15,469 nt of DNA from Gammaproteobacteria bacterium (GCA_013002925.1 JABDLQ010000157.1:1-15469); one strand, 5' to 3'. Numbered from the stretch's first letter, positions 1 to 7,826 are shown. The notes: a model not told the origin generated them from the letters alone. Translations and numbers: made by a program.

Positions 1-3
1 ATT

Positions 4-28
4 CAACAGGGGAACCTTCGCCCTGTTG
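4..28. other. stem-loop at the left edge (possible terminator of an upstream gene)
   Basis: CAACAGGG at 4-11 is perfectly complementary to CCCTGTTG at 21-28, leaving a 9-nt loop. No T-run follows on the plus strand, so a rho-independent terminator is not proven. The window starts only three bases before it, so any gene it might terminate cannot be seen. Confidence 0.35.
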
Positions 29-60
29 TGATGGCAGTGTGGCCAGAGTGTCAGGCCAGT

Positions 61-100
61 TTGCCAGTTTGCCAGTTTGCCAGTTTACCAGTTTACCAGT
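61..100. repeat. 8-bp tandem repeat, five copies
   Basis: Three copies of TTGCCAGT (61-84) are followed directly by two copies of TTACCAGT (85-100). A degenerate unit (AGGCCAGT, 53-60) precedes them. The array lies about 105 bp upstream of the exporter operon and does not overlap any gene I can support. Uniform copies with a single shared variant suggest slippage expansion. Confidence 0.9.
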
Positions 101-205
101 ACGTCAGGTGATGGCCGACGATGTCATTCTTGATCGGGAATCCAGAATTGTATTGGCGGGTTTTGTGTTATTGCAGGAGGGCTGGCCGTTGCAGGGAGGC
201 GCATC

Positions 206-1132
206 TTGATTGAAGTAAACAAGTTGAGAAAATCCTACGGTGATTTTCTGGCGGTAAAAGAGGCGACTTTTTCTGCCCGGCCTGCGACTGTGTTCGGGCT
301 GCTCGGTCCCAATGGTGCCGGCAAATCCACCACTATTAACTGCATCTCGGGATTGCTCAAACCGACCGCCGGCACGGTCACGGTGAGTGGTTTCAATATG
401 GCCTCAGATGCGGTCAGGGCAAAGGCATCTCTTGGTATCGTGCCGCAGGAATTGGCGATCTATGATGATCTTTCAGCCAGCGATAATCTCAGTTACTGGG
501 GAGCGGCTTACGGGCTCAGAGGAAGCAAACTAAAAGAACGCGTGACGCATGTGCTCGATCGCATTGGTTTGACCGATCGCGCCGGTGATCTGCCAAAAAC
601 TTATTCCGGCGGCATGAAAAGACGTCTGAATTTTGGTTGTGGCCTGGTGCACGAGCCCAAGGTTTTGTTACTGGATGAGCCGACGGTCGGGGTGGATCCA
701 CAGTCAAGGGAGCGATTGTTTGACCTGGTTGGCGAAGAAAAAGCCAAGGGTACGTGTGTGCTTTACACTACCCACTACATGGAGGAGGCGGAAAGGTTCT
801 GTGATGAATTGGCGATTATGGATCATGGCGAGATCATTGCTGCTGGCACCATTGGTGAACTTCGCGCCCAGGTCGGCGAGAAGGATATCATTCAGCTAAG
901 TGGTACGTTCGATGTTGCCAGCATGCAAAAGGTCATCCATCAGATGAACGCCGATGTTCTGGTGCTCAATGACAACAGCGTCATGATTGCGATTACCGAG
1001 GGCGCCGCGAATCTGCAGACGTTTTTGAACGGCGTTGGCTCAACCGGAGCGACTATTCGTGACACGCGTTTGTCGGAGCCTAATCTCGAAAGCCTGTTTC
1101 TGAAACTTACCGGTAAGGATTTACGGGCCTGA
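206..1132 (+). CDS. ABC-2 type exporter, ATP-binding protein
   Basis: This is the cytoplasmic ATPase that would power the two permeases encoded directly downstream. The 308-residue product has the ordered ABC motifs: Walker A GPNGAGKST (34-42), Q-loop Gln81, signature YSGGMKRR (from 133), Walker B VLLLDEPT (153-160) and the switch His190. The C-terminal ~100 residues form the variable extension common in CcmA/YbhF/DrrA-like ATPases. The start is TTG at 206, chosen because AGGGAGG (193-199) lies 6 bases upstream and the protein begins correctly with IEVNKLRKSYG. Its stop overlaps the next ATG by one base (TGATG), so translation is probably coupled. The substrate cannot be read from the sequence; drug, lipid or other small-molecule export are all possible. 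No membrane-fusion protein gene is visible, but the upstream side is cut off. Confidence 0.93.
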   Translation: MIEVNKLRKSYGDFLAVKEATFSARPATVFGLLGPNGAGKSTTINCISGLLKPTAGTVTVSGFNMASDAVRAKASLGIVPQELAIYDDLSASDNLSYWGAAYGLRGSKLKERVTHVLDRIGLTDRAGDLPKTYSGGMKRRLNFGCGLVHEPKVLLLDEPTVGVDPQSRERLFDLVGEEKAKGTCVLYTTHYMEEAERFCDELAIMDHGEIIAAGTIGELRAQVGEKDIIQLSGTFDVASMQKVIHQMNADVLVLNDNSVMIAITEGAANLQTFLNGVGSTGATIRDTRLSEPNLESLFLKLTGKDLRA

Positions 1133-2358
1133 TGCGTTTTGTATTTGTCACCGCGTGGACCAATCTCAAACGCCGATTCAATGATCCCGGCGGCTTGCTG
1201 TCGGCCATCCTGGTGCCATCTGCGGTGGGCTTTCTGCTGGCTTCTGTGATGGGCGGTAGCGGGGGGCCGTCGATCCGGGCCCACCTGCTGGTTACGGATC
1301 TCGATGAGAGTTTTGTGAGCCAGGCGATTTTAACCGTGCTGGGCACCGACCAGGTTGCCGATATGATTGCACTTGAAAAAGTTACGCTGGAGGAGGGTGC
1401 ACGGCGACTCAATGAAGATGAAGGCTCAGCGCACCTCGTGATTCCGCAGGGTTTCGCCGTTGCATGGCTGGAGCGCGAAGCCGTAGAGTTGCCGTTAACC
1501 GTGAATCCGGCGCAGACAGTGTCGCCCAAACTCATTCGTGAAATGCTCGATGCCATGCTTGACCTTGGCGATTATCTGCACAAGGTGTTCAAAGATGAAC
1601 TCAACATCATTGCAAAGGGTGTGCAAAGCGGGCAGGCACCGACTGCGATTCCGGCATTGTCGAGCGATATCGCAGCCAAAGTCACGGCTATTTCCGGGTT
1701 GGTATTTCCACCGGTAATCACGGTTCAGGACGTGACGCCCAAACCACAGGGGCTGAGCATCAGCATGGCGCTGTTAATGTTTCCGGGAATTTTGTTAATG
1801 GCAGCATTTTTTTCCGCTAATAATCAGTCGTCGAATTTCTGGATCGAGAAAGAAAAAGGCACGCTCGCCCGCTGGGTGGCCAGCCCCAACACTTTTTTCG
1901 CCTTTTGGACAGCCCAATGGTTTACGGCCATGGCTCTGACAGCGATCGCTGCCGCTCCGATCATGCTCGCAGGTTTTATTTACCTGGGTATCAGTTTTGA
2001 AAAATATTTCGCGGCCCTGGCGTGGCTGACGCTGACAGGTCCCATTCTGTTTGCGCTGCTCACCCTGGTACAAGTGTTGGCACCGTCCAGAAAAGTCGGC
2101 AGCATGATCGCTATGCTCATCATGTTTCCCTTGTTAATGGCCGGCGGCAGCTTTTTTCCGGTGGAGACGATGCCGGAATTTATTGGTGCGATTGCCAACT
2201 ACACACCCAATGGTCGGGTGCTCGAGCCGATGAAGAGTTATTTTATTGGCGAATATGGTGCGTCCGGCCTGTTTGAGCATGCGGGAAGCATTTTGGTTGT
2301 GGCTGTGTCGTTATTGTTTGTAGCCGGCAGGCTGTCATTCAGGAAGGCCCTGGTCTGA
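1132..2358 (+). CDS. ABC-2 type exporter permease, first subunit
   Basis: This is an inner-membrane permease of 408 residues. It has one N-terminal membrane segment (about 20-40), a large extracytoplasmic domain (about 45-205), then a cluster of roughly five hydrophobic segments to the C-terminus. That layout is the usual one for ABC-2 permeases of the YbhS/YbhR/YhhJ type. The cytoplasmic motif EKEKGTLARW (from residue 239) is the acidic-basic 'E-x-E-x-GT' loop that typically contacts the ATPase in this family. The gene starts one base inside the ATPase stop codon and ends 7 bp before a second, related permease, so the complex is probably one ATPase dimer with a permease heterodimer. The substrate is unknown. 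Confidence 0.9.
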   Translation: MRFVFVTAWTNLKRRFNDPGGLLSAILVPSAVGFLLASVMGGSGGPSIRAHLLVTDLDESFVSQAILTVLGTDQVADMIALEKVTLEEGARRLNEDEGSAHLVIPQGFAVAWLEREAVELPLTVNPAQTVSPKLIREMLDAMLDLGDYLHKVFKDELNIIAKGVQSGQAPTAIPALSSDIAAKVTAISGLVFPPVITVQDVTPKPQGLSISMALLMFPGILLMAAFFSANNQSSNFWIEKEKGTLARWVASPNTFFAFWTAQWFTAMALTAIAAAPIMLAGFIYLGISFEKYFAALAWLTLTGPILFALLTLVQVLAPSRKVGSMIAMLIMFPLLMAGGSFFPVETMPEFIGAIANYTPNGRVLEPMKSYFIGEYGASGLFEHAGSILVVAVSLLFVAGRLSFRKALV

Positions 2359-2365
2359 AGAATCG

Positions 2366-3529
2366 ATGATCGACTATCTTGACAAAGTTCTGTTGGTGGC
2401 CCGGATCGACCTGAAACTGGCACTTAAGGACCGTTCCACTATTTTGTGGTTGTTTATCATGCCTGCCGTGTTTTTCTACTTTATCGGCACGGTGACGCAG
2501 GGTGGCATAAATTTTAGCGATACCGCGGTCGAGGTGGTTGTAGAAAACAACGATGACGGTTTCCTGGCGGATCATTTTGAGAGCCAACTCGCCAGGAACC
2601 TGTTCGCAGTGCTTCACCCACAGGATATCCCGCCGGCGGCAGAAGAAGATGTACCTGCGCCCAGGCGGCGCGTGGTCATCCCGGCAGGCTTTACCGAGGC
2701 ATTACAGAAAAACCAAAAAGTTGAGTTGCAATACAAAGGCCTGCAATCCGGTTTTACCAATCAGTATGATTTCTTTCGGGTTCAGAAGGCGGCGTTTACG
2801 GTTCTGGGTGATCTGATCGTAGTGACTTCCGTTGGGGATGCTGTCGTGCCGGCCACGCTGGCGAAGGCAACGGCACAGCCGCGTCCGGTAAAGCTCGTGG
2901 TAACGCCGGCCGGTCGCCAACTCATCGTTCCGAGGGGTTTCGCGCAGGCAATCCCCGGTACCCTTGTGATGTTTACATTACTTGTACTGCTGACCTCCGG
3001 CGCCTCGATGCTGGTCGATGAACGCGACAAACAACTGTTGCGCCGGATGGCCTCGGCACCCTTTTCGCGGGCACAAGTGGTGCTCGGCAAGTGGTCAGGG
3101 CGGATGGCATTGGCCCTGGTGCAAATTGCGGTTGCGGTGGCGCTGTCGTTCACTCCGGTGTTTGGCATGAACTGGGGTCAGTCGCTGCCCATGGTGTTGG
3201 TTATCCTGGTGGCGTGGGGAGCCCTTTGCACCTCACTGGCATTGTTGCTTGGCAGTGTCGCGACAACCGACAGTCAGGCCGCCGGCCTCGGCGTGTTCTT
3301 CACCATGGTGCTGGCAGCACTGGGTGGCTGTTGGTGGCCCGTCGAAATTGCGCCGGACTGGATGCAGCAACTGCAGTTGTTCATCCCCACCGGTTGGACC
3401 ATGGATGCGCTACACAAACTCATCAGCTTCGATTCCCCGTGGCACAGCACGCTCCCTAATCTGGCGATTCTGATTGCCGCCACCTTGATAATTGGCTGGG
3501 CGGCGTCCAGACGCTTTCGTTTCGTGTGA
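2366..3529 (+). CDS. ABC-2 type exporter permease, second subunit
   Basis: This 387-residue inner-membrane permease has the same plan as its neighbour: an N-terminal membrane segment (about 28-45, LWLFIMPAVFFYFIG), an external domain (about 50-190), and several C-terminal membrane spans beginning near IPGTLVMFTLLVLLTSG. The loop VDERDKQLLRRMASAP (217-232) corresponds to the ATPase-contacting 'ExExGTL' loop of the first permease. The ATG at 2366 lies 7 bp after the previous stop. The upstream GAAG is a weak ribosome site, which suggests translational coupling. It is the last gene of the operon; about 100 bp later the convergent ldhA ends. Confidence 0.9.
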   Translation: MIDYLDKVLLVARIDLKLALKDRSTILWLFIMPAVFFYFIGTVTQGGINFSDTAVEVVVENNDDGFLADHFESQLARNLFAVLHPQDIPPAAEEDVPAPRRRVVIPAGFTEALQKNQKVELQYKGLQSGFTNQYDFFRVQKAAFTVLGDLIVVTSVGDAVVPATLAKATAQPRPVKLVVTPAGRQLIVPRGFAQAIPGTLVMFTLLVLLTSGASMLVDERDKQLLRRMASAPFSRAQVVLGKWSGRMALALVQIAVAVALSFTPVFGMNWGQSLPMVLVILVAWGALCTSLALLLGSVATTDSQAAGLGVFFTMVLAALGGCWWPVEIAPDWMQQLQLFIPTGWTMDALHKLISFDSPWHSTLPNLAILIAATLIIGWAASRRFRFV

Positions 3530-3535
3530 TTGAAA

Positions 3536-3565
3536 ATCCGGGGGGGCAGTTTGATGGTCCCGGAT
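3536..3565. other. inverted repeat between convergent genes
   Basis: ATCCGGG (3536-3542) pairs with CCCGGAT (3559-3565) across a 16-nt loop, 7 bp after the stop of the second permease. The loop is long and no T-run follows, so a terminator role for the exporter operon is only a possibility. Confidence 0.3.
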
Positions 3566-3609
3566 CAGACCGGGCGCTGCAATTGGCAGAGCTTACCGCG
3601 ACGGCATTA

Positions 3610-3624
3610 AACGGTCCTGCCGTT
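3610..3624 (-). terminator. possible weak terminator after ldhA
   Basis: AACGG (3610-3614), loop TCCTG, CCGTT (3620-3624) form a small hairpin only 3 bp beyond the ldhA stop, read on the minus strand and followed there by TTAATG. The stem is 5 bp and the T-tract is short. An alternative pairing is ACGGCA (3601-3606) with TGCCGT (3618-3623). Termination here is plausible but not demonstrated. Confidence 0.3.
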
Positions 3625-3627
3625 ACC

Positions 3628-4629
3628 TTAAGAACCCGTAACCAATTCCTTCGTGATTTCATTGCCGCTGCGCTGACCTGCAGCGAAGGCGTCAATGTTG
3701 ACCATCGTTGTATCTGCAATGGCAGTCAGGGCTTCGTGCGTGAAAAAAGCCTGGTGACCCGTGATTAGCACGTTGGGAAAAGTCAGTAAGCGTGCAAATA
3801 TATCGTCGGAAATAATTTTGTCGGACAGGTCATCAAAGAACAAGTCGCCTTCTTCTTCATACACGTCCAGTCCAAGGTGACCGATGCGACCGGTTTTCAG
3901 GCCCTTGATCACCGCCTGAGTGTCAATCAGGCCGCCGCGACTCGTGTTGATCAACATCACACCATCCTGCATCTGTTCAATGGTGGTCGCGTCGATCACG
4001 TGATGGGTTTGTGGCGTCAGCGGGCAGTGCAATGTGATGATGTCGGCCTGTGAAAAGATCGATTGGTTGTCGACCAGTTCAATCGCGGCGTTGTTGTCGG
4101 GGCGGGCGTACGGGTCAGCAGCCAGCACCCGGCAACCAAACCCGTTGAGAATTTTTGCGACCAGCACTCCGATGCGTCCCAGACCGATCAGTCCCGCGGT
4201 TTTTCCATGCAAATCGAAGCCAAGGAGACCTTCCAGCGAAAAATTACCCTCGCGTACGCGGGCATGAGCGCGCGGGATATTTCGGATCAAACCAAGCATC
4301 AGGGCGACGGTATGTTCGGCAACGGCAAAAGGGGAGTAGGCGGGTACGCGCACGACGGTAATCCCGGCATCCGCTGCAGCTGTGAGATCGACGTGGTTAA
4401 AGCCGGCGCTGCGCAGTGCAAGCAATCTGACGCCTCCGGCGGCAAGTGCGTTGATGACAGGTCTGCCAAGCTGGTCATTGACAAACACACACGCGACTTC
4501 GCACCCTTCGGCCAACCGCACTGTTTCGGGTCTTAAGTGGTTGTTAAAGTAGATCAGCTCATGTGCCGTGTTAGCACGGTCGAGGTAGTACTGGTCATAG
4601 CTGCGAGTACTGAAAACGGCGATTTTCAA
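3628..4629 (-). CDS. ldhA: D-lactate dehydrogenase (NAD-dependent, fermentative type)
   Basis: The enzyme interconverts pyruvate and D-lactate with NADH in the cytoplasm; in fermentative growth it regenerates NAD. The 333-residue length matches E. coli LdhA (329). It shows the D-2-hydroxyacid dehydrogenase plan: a Rossmann motif GLGRIG (149-154) with Asp172 at the end of the second strand as expected for NAD preference, and the catalytic triad Arg231 (NTSRGG), Glu260 (DVYEEEGDLFF) and His292 (TGHQAFFT). The last two stretches are LdhA-like rather than generic for the superfamily. The start is TTG at 4629-4627, supported by an AGGAC ribosome site seven bases upstream; no ATG fits the beginning of the conserved domain. 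The gene stands alone, converging on the exporter operon and divergent from the TolB/TPR pair. A perfect palindrome lies 26 bp upstream of the start codon. Confidence 0.93.
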   Translation of the reverse strand: MKIAVFSTRSYDQYYLDRANTAHELIYFNNHLRPETVRLAEGCEVACVFVNDQLGRPVINALAAGGVRLLALRSAGFNHVDLTAAADAGITVVRVPAYSPFAVAEHTVALMLGLIRNIPRAHARVREGNFSLEGLLGFDLHGKTAGLIGLGRIGVLVAKILNGFGCRVLAADPYARPDNNAAIELVDNQSIFSQADIITLHCPLTPQTHHVIDATTIEQMQDGVMLINTSRGGLIDTQAVIKGLKTGRIGHLGLDVYEEEGDLFFDDLSDKIISDDIFARLLTFPNVLITGHQAFFTHEALTAIADTTMVNIDAFAAGQRSGNEITKELVTGS

Positions 4630-4655
4630 ATGATTTGTCCTGAGTTGGGGGCGGT

Positions 4656-4670
4656 GGGTAGAGTCTACCC
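4656..4670. promoter_or_regulatory. palindrome upstream of ldhA (candidate operator or leader hairpin)
   Basis: GGGTAGA (4656-4662), a central G, and TCTACCC (4664-4670) make a perfect 7-1-7 inverted repeat in the 239-bp divergent region between ldhA and the small ORF at 4869. It could be a repressor or activator site, or a hairpin in the ldhA 5' leader. A second, shorter dyad ACCAC-C-GTGGT lies at 4700-4710. No known operator consensus (for example Rex) was recognised. Confidence 0.45.
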
Positions 4671-4805
4671 TGTGGCCAGTTTAATGCTCATAAGTAGAAA
4701 CCACCGTGGTATTGCCAGGCGTGGGATTCACCATCGCGCCGGTGTTTCGTACCGGGTGCTCGCGGTTGCACGGGGCTATCGCAATTCGACCGCCACCACG
4801 TTCAA

Positions 4806-4834
4806 TGGTCTGATGCACCCTCACGGGATATACT
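4806..4834 (+). promoter_or_regulatory. possible sigma-70 promoter for the 4869-7069 gene pair
   Basis: TATACT at 4829-4834 matches five of six bases of the -10 consensus and would place the transcript start about 28 bp before the ATG at 4869. The -35 position at 17-bp spacing (TGGTCT, 4806-4811) matches only three of six, so the promoter is weak or depends on an activator. Confidence 0.25.
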
Positions 4835-4868
4835 CAATTCCAGCACCCGCGAACTGGAGCATGCCACC

Positions 4869-5204
4869 ATGGACCTGTGGTCTGAACTAAAACGCACAAG
4901 TGTGTCACTGGCAGGTGTGGGCTTTCTGGTGTCCGTAGTGATTTTCGCCCGGGTCTGTGAGGTGACACCCGGGGGTCTACAGCAAGATACAGATGAGCAA
5001 CACGCCGCACCGGTTACGGCACACGCCGCGAATAAACGGAACCTCGTCGTCATGGCGCTGCCGGTCATCGCCATTGCTTTGGATAAGAGTGATCGCATCC
5101 CGGGGAACAATGGACCTGCTGCAGTAAATTTCGACCGCCATCGTGATTACCAGGCCATCAAGGCGATTGAAGAAAAACACAGGCGCAAGGGCAAAGCATC
5201 ATGA
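4869..5204 (+). CDS. small membrane-anchored protein, coupled to the TolB/TPR gene
   Basis: I do not recognise a family. The 111-residue product has a short cytoplasmic start containing ELKR, one hydrophobic segment (about 13-29, SLAGVGFLVSVVIFARV), a polar middle and a strongly charged C-terminus (DYQAIKAIEEKHRRKGKAS). The ATG at 4869 has GGAG nine bases upstream. The stop overlaps the next gene's start as ATGA (5201-5204), which argues that it is translated. Its first 29 residues match those of the downstream protein at 11 positions by hand alignment, with the ELKR box and anchor in register, so it may be a partial, diverged copy of that anchor or a partner for it. Codon use in this frame resembles its neighbours. 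The antisense frame is less convincing. Confidence 0.6.
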   Translation: MDLWSELKRTSVSLAGVGFLVSVVIFARVCEVTPGGLQQDTDEQHAAPVTAHAANKRNLVVMALPVIAIALDKSDRIPGNNGPAAVNFDRHRDYQAIKAIEEKHRRKGKAS

Positions 5205-7069
5205 GTTTCTTTCGTGAGCTCAAGCGCCGCAATGTGTTTCGAGTCGTCGTCGCGTATCTGGTGATCGGCTGGCTACTTGCGCAGGTGGCGGTCACGCTCG
5301 AAGAAGCGCTCAATATGCCGGTGTGGTTCGATACGGTGGTGGTGAGCCTGCTGATCATCGGGTTTCCGCTGGCCATCATTTTCGCGTGGGCTTTTGAGAT
5401 GACGTCTGAGGGCATAAAGCGCGAAAAAGACGTCATACGTGACGACTCAATCACGCATCTGACGGCAAAAAAACTCGACGTCGTGACCATTGTGGCGGCC
5501 GTCGGCGTCGCCGCGATAGTTGCGTGGCAGCAGTTGGCACCCGTGCGCAGCCCCGTCGAGCAGACCGTGACCAACACCGCACCCGCCGGGCCGGCGGTGA
5601 TACAGAACGAATCAAAATCGCCGCTACCGGAGCAACAGGCATACGGTAGTTCGATTGCCGTGCTGCCGTTTACCGATATGAGCCCGGACAAAGATCAGGA
5701 ATACTTTTCCGATGGCATGGCCGAGGAATTACTCAATGTGCTGGTCAAGATCGAGCAAATCAAGGTCGCCTCGCGCACGTCGTCCTTTGCGTTTAAAGGC
5801 AAGGGCATCAGCATTCCCGAGATCGCCAGGCAGCTCAAGGTGGACCACATACTCGAGGGCAGCGTCCGCAAGGCGGGTGAAAAAGTACGCATTACCGCGC
5901 AGCTTATCGATGTGAGCACTGACCGTCATTTGTGGTCCGATACGTACGATCGCGATCTCCATGACATTTTTGCAATCCAGGATGAAATCGCCAACGCCAT
6001 TGTTGCCGCGCTCAAAATTGCACTGGGTACAGACCAGCAGTCGGCCGTAACGCATGAAATCCCGGATACGGAAAATCTGGAGGCCTTTGAGTTGTTTCTG
6101 CGCGGGCGGGCACTGTGGCAAAGACGCGGTCCGGAAAATATCAAAAACTCGATCCGGCTTCTTGAACAGGCCACCAAACTGGACCCGGAGTTTGCGCGAG
6201 CCTGGTCGGCGCTGGCAGCGGCGCATGTTACCTTGTCCGCGTATGACCATTCTGCAGTACCAGAAGAACAGTTTGCCCGTGCGGCGCAATTAGCCAAACA
6301 TGCGCTGACACTGGACGCGACACTTGCGGAGGCTTACGCGACCCTGGGTGATTTCTATCGTAATCAGGCAGACTGGCAGACGGCCGAAAGCAACTACAAA
6401 AATGCGCTGCGGCTCGAGCCTGGCAATACGACTGTAAATCTTTGGTATTCGGAATTTCTGGAAGATGTTGGCCGCTTGCAGGACGCATTACCGTATCTGT
6501 TAAAAGCGGTCGATCTCGACCCACTTTCTCCGGGGGCCAACAGCAATCTGGCCTTTACCTATTACGCACTTGGTGACTATAAAAAAAGCATGGAAAGAGC
6601 TCGCGTCGCCGGGGATCTCGGTCATCCGTTTGGGCCGTATGTGGTCAGTTTGTCGGCTTTGGCCGTTGGTGACTATGAGACTGCCGAAGAGTATCTGTAC
6701 GTGGCACAACGGATGTTTGATTTTCCCGAAGAAGAGCGTATCAGCATTGCCGGCTTCATGGAGGTCACGAAGAATCCGGAACAACTCGACCCGTTTTTCG
6801 AACAATTTGGTCAACTCATGGATGAGCCGAATGCGGTGATGTTGTACGTGCGGTACGGCAGGCTCGACGAGGCCTTCGAGCATATTCCCATGCAGCGTGA
6901 CCACTGGGCAAACAGTATTGCGTATCTTTGGAACGCACAGCTATCTGCACTGCGCCAACACCCGCGATTCAAAGAAATTGTAACGGCGGCGGGTTTGGTG
7001 GAGTACTGGCGTAGAAACTCCTGGCCGGATCGTTGCCGGCCGGTCGGTGAAGGCTTTGAATGTGACTAG
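5201..7069 (+). CDS. membrane-anchored TolB-like domain protein with TPR repeats
   Basis: This 622-residue protein has three predicted membrane segments (about 14-33, 45-64, 95-110). A TolB-like N-domain of the COG5616/FlgO type follows (about 150-275): it opens with SIAVLPFTDMSPDKDQEYFSD and includes the VDHILEGSVRKAGEKVRITAQLID stretch conserved in the family. Tetratricopeptide repeats cover about 295-505, for example the helices around DPEFARAWSALAAAH and EAYATLGDFYRNQADWQTAE. The family is abundant in marine gammaproteobacteria, sometimes fused to adenylate cyclase or winged-helix domains. No such catalytic or DNA-binding domain is present here, so a scaffold role at the inner membrane is the most that can be inferred. 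The start overlaps the preceding small ORF by ATGA. The C-terminus ends in a Cys-containing tail (PDRCRPVGEGFECD). Confidence 0.88.
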   Translation: MSFFRELKRRNVFRVVVAYLVIGWLLAQVAVTLEEALNMPVWFDTVVVSLLIIGFPLAIIFAWAFEMTSEGIKREKDVIRDDSITHLTAKKLDVVTIVAAVGVAAIVAWQQLAPVRSPVEQTVTNTAPAGPAVIQNESKSPLPEQQAYGSSIAVLPFTDMSPDKDQEYFSDGMAEELLNVLVKIEQIKVASRTSSFAFKGKGISIPEIARQLKVDHILEGSVRKAGEKVRITAQLIDVSTDRHLWSDTYDRDLHDIFAIQDEIANAIVAALKIALGTDQQSAVTHEIPDTENLEAFELFLRGRALWQRRGPENIKNSIRLLEQATKLDPEFARAWSALAAAHVTLSAYDHSAVPEEQFARAAQLAKHALTLDATLAEAYATLGDFYRNQADWQTAESNYKNALRLEPGNTTVNLWYSEFLEDVGRLQDALPYLLKAVDLDPLSPGANSNLAFTYYALGDYKKSMERARVAGDLGHPFGPYVVSLSALAVGDYETAEEYLYVAQRMFDFPEEERISIAGFMEVTKNPEQLDPFFEQFGQLMDEPNAVMLYVRYGRLDEAFEHIPMQRDHWANSIAYLWNAQLSALRQHPRFKEIVTAAGLVEYWRRNSWPDRCRPVGEGFECD

Positions 7070-7464
7070 CAAACACCAGATTCAGGGACAGTTTGCAGCC
7101 CATCAATTAGATCGGATACATCAGATAGCAAACGGGATGTGCAGGGTATTACGACATTACAGACCCATCAAATCGTCCTTTTAAGAGGTCTCTGAGCTGA
7201 GACGGCCATGATGACGGTGTCGACGGCCTGATCAATTGTGCCGGTGCAAATGAGTCTGATTCTTCCCTGGTAAGCACCGCCGTAAATTTACCTACGTAAT
7301 CTCCGTATAAACGCGAATACTCCGGCCCGTCATCTCTGCCTATCATGAAAATGTGGTGTGCCTGGCGCGTGCGTCGTGCCGTTTTATTCCACCGGGATGC
7401 ATATCAGCAGACCGCAGGCTCCTGGCTTGTGTGTCGAAGCGAAGAGCGTACCGGGAGAATTATT
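7070..7464. other. 395-bp stretch without a confident gene
   Basis: No reading frame here has a convincing start and ribosome site. A 65-codon minus-strand frame (7346-7149) lacks one. On the plus strand, a frame near 7204-7300 reads VDGLINCAGAN, which resembles the 'D-x-L-(I/V)-N-x-A-G' motif of short-chain dehydrogenases, but it is bounded by stops on both sides and has no start; at best it is a gene relic. A 10-bp palindrome GTAAATTTAC lies at 7282-7291. ATGAAAATG at 7345 repeats the context of the gene start at 7465 (TATCATGAAAATG versus TATTATGAAAATG). It opens a 53-codon frame with no ribosome site, and I do not call it. Confidence 0.5.
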
Positions 7465-7826
7465 ATGAAAATGGTCGTCGAATTGTTGTATTGCTTGTTG
7501 CCGTAATGATCAGTGGCGGGCCCGTGTTGGCGAAGTCGAGCGCAAGCGCGGATCCGGTTGGTGAGTTTGCTGTTTTTATTCAGGATAAATGTGGTTTTAG
7601 ATTTTTATCGGATCGAATGACGAACGCGAGCAAACTGATGCTGATCTATGGCGCTGAACTGGGTCGACACCGTGTGCATGCCGGTGGGAGGTATACGACG
7701 GACGAGTTCTATGTTCCATGTGTGTCGGCCGTGTGCCAGGGCTCCGTTGTGTGGGAATATCAGGGCACGGATGCTAATGGTAATCCGGTCCGGTTGATTC
7801 TGGAATTTTCGAGCAGTGGTGGCTAA
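7465..7826 (+). CDS. small secreted protein of unknown function, start region frameshifted
   Basis: I do not recognise a family. The open frame that ends at 7826 encodes KSSASADPVGEFAVFIQDKC and about 75 further residues, with Cys in DKCGF and CVSAVC contexts. Its best start is ATG at 7465, preceded by GGGAG eight bases upstream, but that ATG is in a different frame and stops after 13 codons. Adding one A to the AAAA run at 7468-7471 joins the two. The result, MKNGRRIVVLLVAVMISGG then PVLA-KSS, is a classic Sec signal peptide with a cleavage site after PVLA, giving a product of about 121 residues. As written, translation would have to start at GTG 7353 (long odd N-terminus) or ATG 7506 (signal peptide lost). 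Either the sequence has a single-base error or the gene is recently inactivated. It converges on the spondin gene. Confidence 0.6.

Noticed and set aside
3526..3768. 80-codon plus-strand frame starting GTG and overlapping the last codon of the second permease
   Set aside because: More than half lies antisense to the conserved C-terminus of ldhA, there is no recognisable domain, and no ribosome site of its own.
4537..4890. 117-codon plus-strand frame antisense to the ldhA start and crossing the control region
   Set aside because: It runs antisense to conserved ldhA sequence at its beginning, has no ribosome site or domain, and overlaps the better-supported ORF at 4869.
7149..7346. 65-codon minus-strand frame in the gene-poor stretch
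   Set aside because: No ribosome site at its ATG, no recognisable domain or signal, and it opens opposite other short frames; probably chance.
7345..7506. 53-codon plus-strand frame from ATGAAAATG at 7345, running through the ATG at 7465
   Set aside because: It lacks a ribosome site and its composition (many Trp, Arg and Cys) is unconvincing; the strong GGGAG belongs to the ATG at 7465.
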